Source: Protula sp. h YS-2021
Lineage: Eukaryota > Annelida > Polychaeta > Sabellida > Serpulidae
Assembly (NCBI GenBank): GCA_949752745.1
Contig: OX457027.1
Span: forward strand, 13,423,556 to 13,487,555
DNA: 64,000 bases
Direction of reading: 5' to 3'
The notes under the pieces were generated by a model. The model saw only the letters and a list, made by a program, of their open reading frames with translations. It did no database searches and had not been told where the DNA came from. Shown here piece by piece: positions 45,024 to 57,110 of this stretch (its first letter is position 1; each line of letters begins with the position of its first letter). A program made the position numbers and the translations under genes.

Positions 45024-47051
45024 TCACGTTGCTTCATATCTCAAATATTCCTTCAGTTTGTTAGGAACTGGCAACTGACTAACACAGCCCTTCTTCACAC
45101 ATTTCAAGATGATGTCTCGACACGAATTCTGTAAAGTGCCCACTGAAAAGAAATGAAATCAGTACTTTAGTACACAGACATGACTGTAACACGTTCTCGA
45201 ATGAGAAAAGGTGATTTTGGCTGATGTGCCAATTCCTCCAAATCGATTTCCGTACGAACGGAAGGAGAACAAATTGGTACAGTAGATCCAAATTGGTGAA
45301 AAGAAATAGCACTTCTTTCGTGTTTGAAAAAAGGCCAAGCATCGCAAAACAAATTTTCAAAGTCCCGTTATTTCGGCCTTTTTCGGCCGAAAAAAGTAAT
45401 TCTCCAGTAAGAACTCTACTGAGAATTTCAGTGATGTGCCAATTTCAAAATTGCAACAATTTATTTTTTTGGCCAATTTGGTCAATTTTAGTCAAATGCC
45501 AAAAACTGGTTTATGGCTCGGGAGGGACTTACCTAAGGAACAATCATGTATAATATCAAAAAACTCCCCCTGGTAGTTTTCGAGAAAACATTGTCTAACA
45601 CACTCACATACCGCCGACGGGGAAAATTGACGGATAAAACCCTTCTTCGACAAAGCCGAAGCTGCGCTAACAAGGACTGTTCGAGTGAAAGCGTTGGAGT
45701 CGGAATGTTACATTTTGTTGTAAACAGCTTGGATATACTGTGACCACTTTTCGGGGCAAAAAGTTTACTTTTCAGCTCGGGGTCCCGCGGGATCCCAAGC
45801 TCTGAAACCAGGGGTCCCGAGGTAAAGTGGTGGGGTCCCGACATTTTCGGGCATTACAAAAAAGTTCAAATCTATAAAATCAATTTTATTGCAACAAAAA
45901 AAAAATTAAAAAATAAACGCGATTAGTGATATCATGCAAATCACAAAGCTTCTACTTCTAACAACAAAAAAGAAACACTGAACGATGCTACATTAAACAA
46001 TGAAAAAATCAATCATTTTCGATCTTAGCGGTGATACTGAACAGTCGCAAGAGGACACCGTCCTTTTTTCTGGGGTCCCACGGGACCCCAGAGTCAAATT
46101 CCAGGGATCCCGAGCCAATTATCAGGGGTCCCCGGTACTTTTTGTCTCCTGTCCCTCGTGCGCGTATTTATAAGTCGAAAGACATGCTACTTCTTCATCA
46201 TAAGGCTTATTAATGTTCAGCCGTGTCTTAATAATAAACTATTTAAACAATTTATAGTAAATAAAAGTGGAACAGAGATCACACTGATTATGCTTAATAT
46301 TTCACGTCCAAAATCCTCTACTGATAATTTAACGTAAGAAATATACCTTACCTCCATACAACTGTATGATTCTGACTTGTTTTGTCGTACCATAAACATC
46401 TATCACAGCGTGTAATGGCCCATCTTCATACGGGATATCCCTCGCACACGGCCCTTGATCCTCGCCATTGATAATAAAATGCATTTCCGCTTTTTTGTTT
46501 TTAATCACATACACGATGCCAATGCGACTACCGACATCTGTCGGCAGAATGTCCCCGTCTGACGAAACGTCACTACTCTCGCTTGAGCTGGCGTCAAGAT
46601 TGAGTGGATTGGCCGTCTCGTCCTCGCGAGATTTGAGCTTGCGAACAAGCATGGGTTTTAGGATGTTCTTATTCAAAGCACCGTTGTAGGTTTGCACGTA
46701 GTCGCCTTCGCCGAGAATCGACGCCAGTCCCGACTCGTGTCCCATCACTTTGTTGTGCGACTTTGTGACGGCAAAGATCCACGTTTTACCATAGTTCGAT
46801 AGGTCCGGTAACGCGTATTGTGGTAAATGCAGTCCGTCATTGGGAGTGAGTTGTGTGAGCCCAATTCTTAGATGCCCACTCCATCCACGCTCGTTCTTTT
46901 CAATTTCAATGAGGAATATCTCCATTGGGTGCAGCGGCTTCTCACTGAAGCTAATAGCATGGGCAAAGCTGTGTTCTCTATACGACACCATATCATCGTC
47001 CAGCAAGCGTATATTCACCCCGTGATAAGGGTGAAACCGTACCACAGGCAT
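45024..47051 (-). CDS. NEURL2: Neuralized-like protein 2 (NEURL2), two exons
   Basis: Exon 1 runs 47051-46352 and exon 2 45142-45024 (TGA), joined by a phase-1 intron with GTAAGG donor and TTTTCAG acceptor. The product is 272 residues; human NEURL2 is about 285. Residues 4-230 are the NHR domain: [32 protein letters not shown] strands, [25 protein letters not shown] and later [20 protein letters not shown] and [17 protein letters not shown]. Exon 2 encodes the SOCS box ([16 protein letters not shown], then [14 protein letters not shown]). In mammals NEURL2 (Ozz) is a muscle substrate receptor of a cullin-RING ubiquitin ligase; the SOCS box binds elongin B/C. The start ATG has a good context (GCCGGGATG) and an in-frame TAG eight codons upstream. 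An acidic Ser-rich insert ([13 protein letters not shown]) sits in the NHR domain. Confidence 0.93.
45735..46160. repeat. GC-rich inverted repeat in the NEURL2 intron
   Basis: GGGGTCCCGCGGGATCCC with AGGGGTCCCGAG at 45778-45822 is matched in inverted style by GGGGTCCCACGGGACCCC and GGGATCCCGAG, GGGGTCCCCGG at 46073-46135, around an A-rich middle. It looks like a small non-autonomous element with GC-rich arms. It does not touch coding sequence. Confidence 0.55.
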
Positions 47052-47259
47052 CCCGGCACCTCTGTTGCTGTACTATTCTTCCCAGCTGTGCTAAGTCTAA
47101 ACAAAACACAATATACAGCTGTGATATATTTGTATGCAGTTTAGTTTGCTCAGTGGTGGTGGGGATGGGGGAGGCTGGAATAGCACGCGAATGCTTGTCC
47201 CAATCATTCACTATCTCGTTATTGCGAAAGATCTGTGTTACTGCCGTTCGCCATGAGGA

Positions 47260-47375
47260 CTCCCCCCCCCCCCCCCCCCCCCCTGTTATAAAGTGTTTAC
47301 AAAGAGTGGTTCGTTCCGTACAAAGAGTGGTTCGTTCCGGTATCATACAAATGGTGGTACGTTCCGGTATCACCC
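47260..47375. repeat. C run and short tandem repeat upstream of NEURL2
   Basis: A C homopolymer of about 21 is followed by two exact copies of AAAGAGTGGTTCGTTCCG and a weaker third (AATGGTGGTACGTTCCGG). It lies 200-320 bp upstream of the NEURL2 start codon, so it may fall in the promoter, but no function is implied. Confidence 0.7.
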
Positions 47376-49298
47376 TAGTGAACTGTTCGGAAATTTTAAT
47401 ATTTATGGAGATATTCAAAACGAAGCTTCCAAATTCTAAATAACACACCCTGCGCGTAGAAACTGGCTTCTAAGTTTAGTGAGGCTTTCACAGACCACGG
47501 AACGTTACCTCTGGTCTGTGCAGTTATTAGCTAATCTCAGAATTTAACAATCTACGCACAAGCATTTTAATGCGCTAACGTCATAAACAGCGAAGTCATG
47601 TATTTTCCGGGCTGCTGCGTACGTACGTATTTGTCAAACGCAAACATATTTTATGTAATTAAATAACCTAATATATCTATTTACAAAAGCTAAATACTAT
47701 ACTCTTTTTAGTGCAATGGCTATATTATTTACATTTTAATGTATGTTAGCATGAACACGTTCAATTTTTTCACTGATTAATTGGCATTATAGTTTTTACA
47801 ACAAATTAATCTTTTTTCAATATAGCACAATACACAACATACTGCCTACGTACGGACAGGGGGGGAGGGGGGTCAAGGCCACTGCGTACGCACTGCGTAC
47901 AGGTGGGGGGGCGGAGGGTAAAAAAGGATAACTTATTAGCTTAATACATCATTTTCCACTCAATTTTTCATACAAAAGATGAAGGAAGGTACCGGAGAAT
48001 GAACCCGTCAGTTTTATGAATCACAGTGTATGACATTCCAGTTTTACACTATGTCCCGTTTACCATCTGAAATAGAAATTGTAACCATTCACATTCAGCA
48101 CAATTCAGATCAGTTTGCTATTGAAATTACTTCGATTAATTTGAAATTCGGTTGATTTCTCAAGCACTGTAACTTGTCTAATGCCGACTGCTGCCATGAT
48201 AATTATAAATCTAGAAGTTCTAGACTAGAACCCGAGAATTATAATTGCAATTCAATTATCAGTTGGCTGGACCACTCTTTTCAAAATTATCACTCACATC
48301 CTAACTGTGCTGGCATCCCAATTGTGTACACATTCAAACTCTACAACCTAATTGTGCCAGCTCTTTCAATACACATCTTACTTCTGCAAGTACTTCAAAT
48401 GCGTATTCTAGTTGTACAGTCATTCTAACTATACATCCTATTCCATTATACATTATACATTACATTCCAGCATACTCGAAGTGCTTTAGACCCACTGTGA
48501 AGGCTTTTGAGCAACCAGGCTTATATCAGGTTACCCTTCAAATTACTGACTTGCAAACAAGGTAACTGGTTTTTTCCCAGTCAGATTAAATATATAAATC
48601 AAGGTAACAGAAGCAACACACGAGAAAAAAAAACTTCGAGATTCGACAACACTAGCATTATTTTTTTAACCAGTCGAATCAAAATATCGCACCAACACCA
48701 AAAGCGCTTTTTAATTTAGTTTCAGGAAATGCTTTAATTGAAACTTATTTTACCAGTTTAAGCCACATCCACGAAGTCTGTTTGCACAATTCCAAGTCAC
48801 AGGATTTCAGCTCTTTCCACTTGGAAACTCTGCAGGACTTTTTGAGACAAATCTTCAAGACTTTTGGGAAAAAAATCCTACAGGTATTTTTGAGGAAAAT
48901 TTCCAGGACTCGCGTAGGCTTAAATCAACGTCGTTCGAGTGAATGTGGAGAACTTTCCTACGCGATTACATGACGCATAAATGACTTATTATTCCTTCGT
49001 AGCGAGTACATTGCCACTTGGTTCGTCTTATTATTTTAATTAATCACATTTTCAATTTCCACAGCTCCTTCACAAAATTCCAGGACCTTCCAAGACTCAT
49101 TCAAAATACCAGGACTTTACACGATTTTCCAGGGCCGCGAGAACTAAGAGGGAATCTTCAATTAAATCAGATCTGATAAATATACATACTTGTCAGCTGA
49201 TCAGGGCTGCTGCAGGCAGGATATACGTGAGGGCGCAAAACGAATAGATACAGCAGATCTAGCTACTAGAAGGATCGGCTACCGCTTCAAATCCTCGT
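47376..49298. other. Intergenic, nothing recognised
   Basis: No exon supported. G-rich tracts lie at 47858-47875 and 47904-47917. A loose repetition of CCAGGACTTT-type words lies at 48830-49130. Confidence 0.35.
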
Positions 49299-50314
49299 TA
49301 TACAACGATATACAAGTCAACCTCGCTCGCTTTGAGGCACTTCTGTGGCGATTTTGTTTGAGATTCAACGACCCAAAAGTCTTTATTGACATCTGACAAA
49401 GATCCTTGCAGTACAATAGAAACTAGAGCTTCAGTGAGGCAGGATCCCCCGTGTAACACATAAAGTCATTGGATGTTAGTAAATTCAATGAAATTGAAAC
49501 CACTACATTGCCTAACAATTTTTATTTAAAAAAATAAGACGACGTTGCACATCTTCAATATATATATTTTCACTGCAAAGTATTTCAGAACGCCGGATCG
49601 AATACTTTCGAAGAACACATCTGAACAAAATCTATCTCTGTGCAAACAGGTTTACATAAAAAACATATATTTTTGACAAGTCGTACTTTTGACAATTTTT
49701 GGCCGATTTCGAAAATAATACGATCGCACATCTACAATATATATATATATATTAACTGCATAAGATTTCATAACGCTGGATGGAATAGTTTTGGAGAACT
49801 CCTCTTATACAACGATATACAAGTCAACCTCGCTCGCTTTGAGGCACTTCTGTGGCGATTTTGTTTGAGATTCAACGACCCAAAAGTCTTTATTGACATT
49901 TGACAAAGATCCTTGCGGTACACTAGAAACTAGAGCTTCAGTGAGGCAGGATCCCCCGTGTAACACATAATGTCATTGGATGTTAGTAAATTCAATGAAA
50001 TTGAAACCACTACATTGCCTAACAATTTTTATTTAAAAAAATAAGACGACGTTGCACATCTTCAATATATATATTTTCACTGCAAAGTATTTCAGAACGC
50101 CGGATCGAATACTTTCGAAGAACACATCTGAACAAAATCTATCTCCGTGCAAACAGGTTTACATAAAAAATATATATTTTTGACAAGTCGTACTTTTGAC
50201 AATTTTTGGCCGATTTCGAAAATAATACGATCGCACATCTACAATATATATATATATATATATATTAACTGCATAAGATTTCATAACGCTGGATGAAATA
50301 GTTTTGGAGAACTC
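49299..50314 (+). repeat. 507-bp tandem duplication
   Basis: 49299-49805 is repeated directly at 49806-50314. Both open TTATACAACGATATACAAGT and carry the same flank plus the left half of a Helentron-like element (GCAGGATCCCCCGTGTAAC). The copies differ at few positions and in the length of a TA microsatellite (about 49737 and 50245). Confidence 0.88.
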
Positions 50315-50696
50315 GTCTGGACATAATCTATCTCCGTGCAAACAAGTCTCCATAAAAAATACATTTTTGACAAGTCGTTTTTTTTAGGATTATTGGCCGA
50401 TTTCAAAAACAATGAAACGTTGCACATCTAAAATATACATATTTTCATTGCACACAATTTAAGAACGCTGGATCGAATAGTTCTGAAGTACTCGTCCGCA
50501 CAAAACTCCGTGCTGACAAATTTCCTGAAAACAGCCACTTTTTGACTGGTCGTACTTTTTGGCCCATTTCAAAAATAATACGACATTGCACACGTTCAAC
50601 ATATACTGTCTGAGATATAGCCCGGACACAAGGACGCACGAAAGCGGACAGACGGACAAGCTAAAACCTATATCCCCTAGTTACACGGTGGATATT
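49440..50696 (+). mobile_element. Second Helentron-like element
   Basis: The left end ATCCCCCGTGTAAC (49444-49457) pairs with GTTACACGGTGGAT (50680-50693), 13 of 14. The 3' end holds GCGGACAGACGGACAAGC and AAAACCTATATCCC, the same order as in the element at 41456-43606. The body has degenerate 170-190-bp units containing GTTGCACATCT, AACGCTGGATCGAATAGTT and CTCCGTGCAAACA. Part of it lies in the 507-bp duplication. No coding capacity. Confidence 0.7.
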
Positions 50697-52635
50697 GAGC
50701 TGCAATTCCAGTGCCACGCTTTCTTTAAAAGAATAGAATACGGAAATAACCACAAATCTCCCGCAAAAATTAACATTTGCTTAAATACTGGGAGCATAGT
50801 TCATTACTTGAAAAAGCAACAATTAATTTTTAAAATCACCCAACAAAATTTTTGAATTGATATTTCAAAAAAGCATGGAAGACATTAAAAACTTACATAC
50901 TGTGGGTGTACAAAATAAATGTATACCTAATTCTGAATCTATCAATTATTTTAGTTTATATTTTGCAAATAATCCACAATCCTTTTGGATTTTCGGTCAC
51001 TTCGCTTTGGTCATATGACGTTTCAAGCCGGGAACCTAAGTAAAACGTTGACAGGTGAGTGCGGAAGCGAACTTTTACGAAGAAACAAAAAATATGCAGC
51101 TGATCAACAATTGTGCTTGTTCTGCCAAAAGGTTAACCTAGAACCGTTCGCCACTTTTTAATGGTTTTTGCGCAATAACTTTCGTGTTTTAGAAGCGATC
51201 CGGATATGCTTTTGTATGTAGCAAATACAGGATTTTACACAAGTTTTCCGTTATGCGCGAAGTAAAATGTCATGATTTACGAAAATGCCAGGCCGATGTA
51301 TTTTTTTCGGGCAGGATTTTCGAGTTGTAACTCGCCACTTAATTCTATCATCCCGAAATATAAATTTTAAGTGCAAACTGTAAGACTATCAATTCGCTTT
51401 TCAAAATGACTTCCAACAGCTATTAGGATTACATGTGAGCATAAACCTGACTTAATATGTGTACAAGCAGCTCATGTATTTTGCATTGGAGAACCAGTGG
51501 CAGTTGTCGGGAGGTTCGGCACAAAATATCGTTTCCGGGACAACTGTTGTTTTCGGGAGGTGGCGATGCTGCAGGCACACGCGGGTTCAATCTACCTAGG
51601 TTAATGGTATATTGTGCACGAACGTTCAGTAAACATTTGAATAATTAGGTCTGGTATGCAAGATTCGTACCTCAGAACATATGAGGTTGCCCCTTAATGG
51701 CAGAATAATGGAAGGCGTCGTAGCTCTGACACAAAAATATATAAAGGAACTTAAGAAAGAGCGGACTCAGAGCTACACAAATCCTAGCTACTTCTTCCAT
51801 GATCTGCCATTATCTACTCTCCCCTGCATATGCGGGTACATCAAAACAACAGATTGTCTGCAAGTGTTTCACAATGTCTTGCATAATATGCAATCTTACT
51901 CTGAAAGAAAACAGGAGATGTACTCCTATATATGTTCCCAAAAATGATAATTGCTCGTTCCTACTGCGTTCGTCTGTTTCTGGCGTTGAAAACTGTGCTG
52001 GTGTGTAAGTTCAAGGTGTGCCAATCAAACCGTGGACAACTCAAATTAACACTTGAGCATGCGCAGTTTGAAACAGAGAAAGCTGAACAGAAAATATGGA
52101 ATTTTATATATCGAGAGATATATCGTTTCTGGGTAATTGCAACGATTCTCATTTTTTAGTTACTTGGAAATGTAGATACAAGGGAAGTCATTCACTTTTT
52201 TACGATTAAGTCTTCACGGGAGCACTTATTTTTTTTCTACACCGGATGTAAATACAAAGTAGGCCTGTTCGCTTGGAGCCTAATAATGAAGTAGATAAGA
52301 ATTTCGCCAAATAATGAAATGGAAAATAAATTCGATCAGCTCTTCACGCTATTTTGATTTTGGTTATAAACCAATGGAGTAGATGCCCAGCACGTGGAAA
52401 TTGGCCCTTTTACCCTGATTTGATTTTGATTTGATATATTTGAAATTATTCCACATAGAAGCGTAACATCACTGAAAAAGTAAGAAGGAAGTAATGTTAA
52501 GATATAAGAGAGTTATACTCGTTGCTAATTTTAGACTCGCAACAAAAAGGACTGCACCAGAAATTCGAGTATCTTAACTTAAAGAAATAGAGCTGACGAA
52601 CTGGGATATATTGGCATTTGTTAGATAATTATAAT
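50697..52635. other. Intergenic, nothing recognised
   Basis: An 88-codon frame at 51681-51947 (opening MRLPLNGRIMEGVVALTQKY) is the most protein-like but matches nothing recognised and has no clear splice context. No RNA gene was seen. Confidence 0.3.
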
Positions 52636-53257
52636 TAGGGTAAAAAGGACAGTTCGAAAACAGGAAGTGACGTCATACTGACATCATAGGGTGTTTTCGG
52701 ACTGTCGCTGGGATTCAAAAACAGGAAGTGACATCATACTATCGTCATAGGGTGTTTTTGGACTGTCATGGGTGTTCTGGACCAGGAAGTGACGTCATAC
52801 TGACGTCTCAGGTGACGTAGAACTGTCATGGGGTTTCTGCGGCAGTTTTTTTTTTTAGATAGAGCGCGCTCCTGTTGAAATGACGTCATAATGACGTTAT
52901 GACGACGTGATGACGCCATAAGTCACGTCATGATGACGTGATGATGACTTCATAACATGAGGACGTCATGATGATATCATAACAACGTTAGTCTGTTTGG
53001 CAGAACCCTAAGCAATAGGTTTGCGTTATGAATGTGTATGATGACTATGCATTATGAATGAGTATATTATGAATGTGTATTATGCATGTGTTATGAATGA
53101 GTACATTATGGATGAGTACATTATGAGTGTGTATTCTGCATGTGTATTATGCATGTGTTATGAATGAGTACATTATGAATGTATATTATGAATGAGTACA
53201 TTATGAATGTATGCGTTATAAGGTTATATGGCATGTTTTCACAAACATTCTGGTTAA

Positions 53258-53330
53258 GTCCGGAATAGCTCAGTTCGTAAGAGCGTCGGACTTCTGGCTG
53301 GAGGGTGGTGGTTCGAGCCCAGGTATTGGC
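53258..53330 (+). repeat. tRNA-like module, left arm
   Basis: GTCCGGAATAGCTCAGTTCG opens it, with a pol III A-box (TAGCTCAGTTCGT) and a good D stem (GCTC/GAGC). A B-box GGTTCGAGCCC follows about 45 bp later. The anticodon stem does not pair and no matching 3' acceptor strand follows, so it is a tRNA-derived, SINE-like module rather than a tRNA gene. Confidence 0.65.
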
Positions 53331-53432
53331 AACCTAGACCATGGCATATGACTATGTGATCAAATCACATGGCCAAGTCACGTGACCCCACCCCAGGATA
53401 TACTATGTTCCGATCCCCCCCCCCCCCACTGT

Positions 53433-53975
53433 AAACTAGAAATAAAACTGGATCAAACGGTAAATTTTTCATTCAAATCGGTTGAACATGCCGAAAGTTA
53501 TCTACTTTTTTCAAAAGTTACTAAAATATACATTATGCTTACAGCCACATTTGTAAATAGCCTGCGACTACTTTATGTTAAAACTAGAAATAAAACTGAA
53601 TCAAACGGTAAATTTTTTATTCAAATCGGTTGAACATGGCGAAAGTTATCTACTTTTTTCAAAAGTTACTAAAATATACATTATGCTTACAGCCACATGT
53701 GCAAATAGCCTGCGACTACTTTATATTAAAACTAGAAATAAAACTGAATCAAACGGTGAAATTTTCATTCAAATCGGTTGAACATGCCGAAAGTTATCTA
53801 CTTTTTTCAAAAGATACTAAAATATAAATTATGTTTACAGCAACATGTGCAAATAGCCTGAGACTAATTTAGTCAAAACTACACATAAAACTGAATCAAA
53901 CAGTAAAATTTTCAGTCAAATCGGTTGAACATGACGAAAGTTATCAATTTAAATAGCCTCTGACAGTTCACCGAA
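53433..53975 (+). repeat. 148-bp tandem repeat in the foldback loop
   Basis: AAACTAGAAATAAAACTG recurs at 53433, 53581 and 53729, with a diverged fourth copy at 53876: 148-bp units carrying ATTCAAATCGGTTGAACATG and GAAAGTTATCTACTTTTTTC. About 3.6 copies. Confidence 0.92.
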
Positions 53976-54160
53976 CTGGCTGCCGTTGTTGAACTGGTTG
54001 GAAAGTGGTCTTTTTTTTTGCTATATTGGCTGAATTTTGCTCTCTTAGGAGGGGGATTCGGCACATAGTTATTCTAGGGGGGCGGGGGGTCGGAACATAG
54101 TATATCCTGGGGTGGGGTCACGTGACTTGGTCACATAGTCATATACCATGGTCTAGGATA

Positions 54161-54225
54161 CCCATACCTGGGATCAAACCACCAACCCTCCAGCCAGAAG
54201 TCTTACCAACTGAGCTATTCCGGAC
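54161..54225 (-). repeat. tRNA-like module, right arm
   Basis: Inverted partner of 53258-53330. On the - strand it reads GTCCGGAATAGCTCAGTTGG, where the A-box is closer to consensus than in the left arm, then GGTGGTTTGATCCCAGGT at the B-box. It lacks about 8 bp between the two compared with the left arm. Confidence 0.65.
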
Positions 54226-55331
54226 TTAACCAGAATGTTTGTGAAAACATGCCATATAACCTTATAACGCATACATTCATAATGTACTCATTCATAATAC
54301 ACATTCATAATGTAATCATTCATAACACATGCATAATACACATGCGTAATACACATTCATAATGTACTCATCCATAATGTACTCATTCATATCACATGCA
54401 TAATACACATTCATAATATACTCATTCATAATGCATAGTCATCATACACATTCATAACGCACCCTTTTGCTTAGGGTTCTGCAAGACAGGCTAACGTTGT
54501 TATGATATCATCATGATGTCATCATGACGTCCTCATGTTATGACGTCATCATCACGTCATCATGACGTGACTTATGACGTCATCACGTCGTCATAACGTC
54601 ATTATGACGTCATTCCAACAGGCGCGCGCTCTATCCAAAAAATACTGTCGCAGAAACCCCATTACAGTTCTGCTTCACCTGGGGCGTCAGTATGACGTCA
54701 CTTTCTGTTCCAGAACACCCATGACAGTTCGAAAATACCCTATGATGTCACTTCCTGTTTTCGTATCCCCTTGACAGTCCAAAAACACCTTATGACGTAA
54801 GTATTACGTCACTTCCCGTTTTCGAATCCCCATGAAAGTCCGAAAACACCCTATGACGTCAGTATGACGTCACTTCCTGTTTTCGAACTGTCCATTTTAC
54901 CCTACTATTATAGTGAGGAAATTTTAATGTTTTATGACCATTAAAGAAAAAGCGTTTACACCTTTGTACAATAAGAATAAGATGGGACGTTGATTTCTTT
55001 CTAGTTGAATATAAGTGAATGTAAGTGCTAGATTTAGATTGTGTAGCTACAAAAAACTCTCCCTCCATTCAATCTTTAGCCAGTTTTTTTCCAAAAAATT
55101 GAGAAAAAATAAAGATATGTTCTTGGTGTTATGTAATCCTTCTGAGTGAGACACCGAGAGCTTGCCAGTTGCATTAAACATACATTTCTCAGTGCATCTT
55201 TCTACACAACAAATGCCAACGAGTAAGCTGTGCTGCGACATTCCCCTACTGTTGTTGTTGTGAAGACGGTTAATGCCAGTGCTGCGATTCTGAATCTATA
55301 ACGACACCAATGATTTGTCAATTTTCTTGGC

Positions 55332-55950
55332 ATGGCTACTTTGATCGGCCGGCTGGAGCCTTTTGGCGAGACGGAAGAGGATTACGATTTCTACAAGGAG
55401 AGACTGGAACAAAACATTATTGCAAACGACGTGGCTGACCCAAAGCAAATAGCTGTTACTTTGAGTCTGATGGACGAGGAGACCTTTTCTTTGTTGCAAA
55501 GGCTGTGTACTCCGGATAAAATTTTAACCAAGACGTTTGATCGGCTAACTACACTCTTCAAAGATCATTTAAGACCCAAGACAAATGTGATTGCTGAATT
55601 GTATCGCTTCTACAAGTGCCAGCAACATACAGGTGAGACGTTGACGGACAATGTTGGAGTGCTTCAGAAGTTGAGTGAACACTGGAATAAAAAGCGAACA
55701 AACACTAAAGAGACTGCTTTAAGAGAAGAACCAGACGGACAAGAAGATCAAAGTGATAGCATCGCTATGGACAACTAAAGATGCGTCCGAAAGTGATCCG
55801 TCAAGACGTCAAGATATGTGGCAACAAAGTGAATGAAGTAGTGGAAGTCGATGCTTAACGTGTGTAGGAAACAATTGCAGCGCCAACGATTGCCATTTTA
55901 AAGATGAGACTTGCAACAACTGCAGTAAGAAAGGCTACATCAAGCGTAGG
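55332..55950 (+). pseudogene. Gypsy-like relic 2: gag
   Basis: From ATG at 55332 a 148-codon frame opens MATLIGRLEPFGETEEDY and continues with a helical capsid-like region (ITLSLMDEETFSLL-type, then LYRFYKCQQHTGETL). This is the usual gag start of K02A2.6-like Gypsy elements in invertebrates. Past a frameshift, at about 55880-55950, is a zinc-knuckle relic reading ETCNNCSKKGYIKRR, where the expected His and last Cys are lost. Gag forms the particle that carries element RNA. The frames are broken, so no full product forms. Upstream at 55123-55175 a stretch resembles 59407-59460, perhaps remnants of the LTR pair. Confidence 0.75.
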
Positions 55951-55974
55951 TGAAAGGCTAAGAATCGGATCAGT

Positions 55975-56559
55975 TTGTCTCCTCGAAAGGCAAAGAGGAA
56001 CGTTTTTAATGTTGATCTGGAACAACGAAGAAATGCATTATGGAGTACTTCCGGCTTAGATCTGGATTACACCGATGCTGTATGTTATTTAAACAGCACT
56101 AGAGAGCGGCAAAGCGACGCCATTACTATCAGTCGTAGGATAAATGATAAGAAAATTAGACTGAAGCTTGATACTGGATCCGCGCCATTGATACTATCGA
56201 AACAGGATTATCAACGCCATCTTTAAAAACGTCGGTAGCGGAAAAAACGTGATGCTGAAGACTTACACAGGGCAGCGAAAGGATATATCAATGTAACCGT
56301 GGAATGCGATGGTCGGAATGGCGGTTTGCCTTTACTTATTCTCCATGGTTCACCCTTGTTTGGAAAGGATTGGATAAACCGTATCAAGCTGGACTGGAAA
56401 GAAATTGTGTTAGTTTGGACGACTGGTGGGCAGAAAAGCCTGGGCAAGCTTTTAAGGAGTTTCAGCAGCGGTCTACGTGAGCTTAAACGTATAACGGCAA
56501 ACCTGCATTTGGAAGAGACCGAAATCCTGCAGATCACTGCAAGCCCTTTTTGCCATTAA
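55975..56559 (+). pseudogene. Gypsy-like relic 2: aspartic protease
   Basis: The frame 55975-56226 includes the intact active-site motif LKLDTGSAPLILSKQDYQRH (about residues 63-82). A stop follows, and a second frame 56299-56559 carries the C-terminal part with SPLFGKDWI. This is the same family as the 4406-4903 relic, which shares DYQRH and the GKDW/GRDW end, but here the catalytic Asp-Thr-Gly survives. Confidence 0.8.
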
Positions 56560-56619
56560 AGAACAAGTTAACAAAGAATTGGAAGATATGGTTAAGATAT
56601 GCAAGATATGATAAGTTGC

Positions 56620-57110
56620 GGCGACTTTAAGGTTACCGGGAACACACAACTCAATGTTCACTCCTACCCATTACACAAGATTGAAAATATGTTTGCAACC
56701 ATGATTGGTGGAGAGTTTTCAAAACCGCATACCTCCTTCGTTGGTCGTGGACGAGAATCAAGGAAATAGCTTACAATTAACATGAAAAATACTTTTTGTT
56801 TTTAACCGACGAGCTTACGGAATAACACATGCCGTTTCAATTTGGGAACGGGCCAATAAGCAGGTATTGAAAAGGAATTGACAAAGTACAATATATACTG
56901 GATGATATGACTATTACCGGTGTTGACGACAATGACCATTTCCCGACGTTGGAAAAGGTATTCGAAAGATTACCGAAATTCGGCTTATGTGTAAACTCCA
57001 ACAGGTGTGAGTTCATCAGGCATATCGAATTCTGTGATTATGTTGCAGATAAACACGGAATTCACAAAACCAATGCAAAGATTAAAACAGTAACCAAAGC
57101 ACCTACCTAA
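56620..57110 (+). pseudogene. Gypsy-like relic 2: reverse transcriptase
   Basis: The N-terminal half is short and heavily mutated. From about 56890 the frame reads ILDDMTITGVDDNDHFPTLE, the active-site region with its Asp pair, and continues through VFERLPKFGLCVNSNRCEF and HKTNAKIKTVTKAPT to a stop at 57108. The usual finger and palm blocks upstream are only partly recognisable, so there are deletions as well as stops. Confidence 0.75.

Larger units (their letters stand above)
52636..54904. mobile_element. Foldback element with about 800-bp inverted arms
   Basis: The left arm (52636-53428) and right arm (54075-54904) are inverted copies. Both begin TAGGGTAAAA and then GGACAGTTCGAAAACAGGAA followed by GTGACGTCAT. 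Going inward, each arm holds a TGACGTCA-rich zone, an ATTATGAATGAGTAC tandem repeat, a tRNA-like module and a block ending CCACCCCAGGATATACTATG. The loop contains 148-bp tandem repeats. There is no transposase, so it is a non-autonomous foldback/MITE-like element. The target duplication could not be resolved. Confidence 0.85.

Noticed and set aside
49190..49903. Two ORFs sharing the same 32-residue end
   Set aside because: The shared end comes from the 507-bp tandem duplication; no protein family resemblance.
53258..53330. Functional tRNA gene
   Set aside because: The D arm and A/B boxes are present, but the anticodon stem does not pair and there is no complementary 3' acceptor strand; the module is part of a transposon arm.
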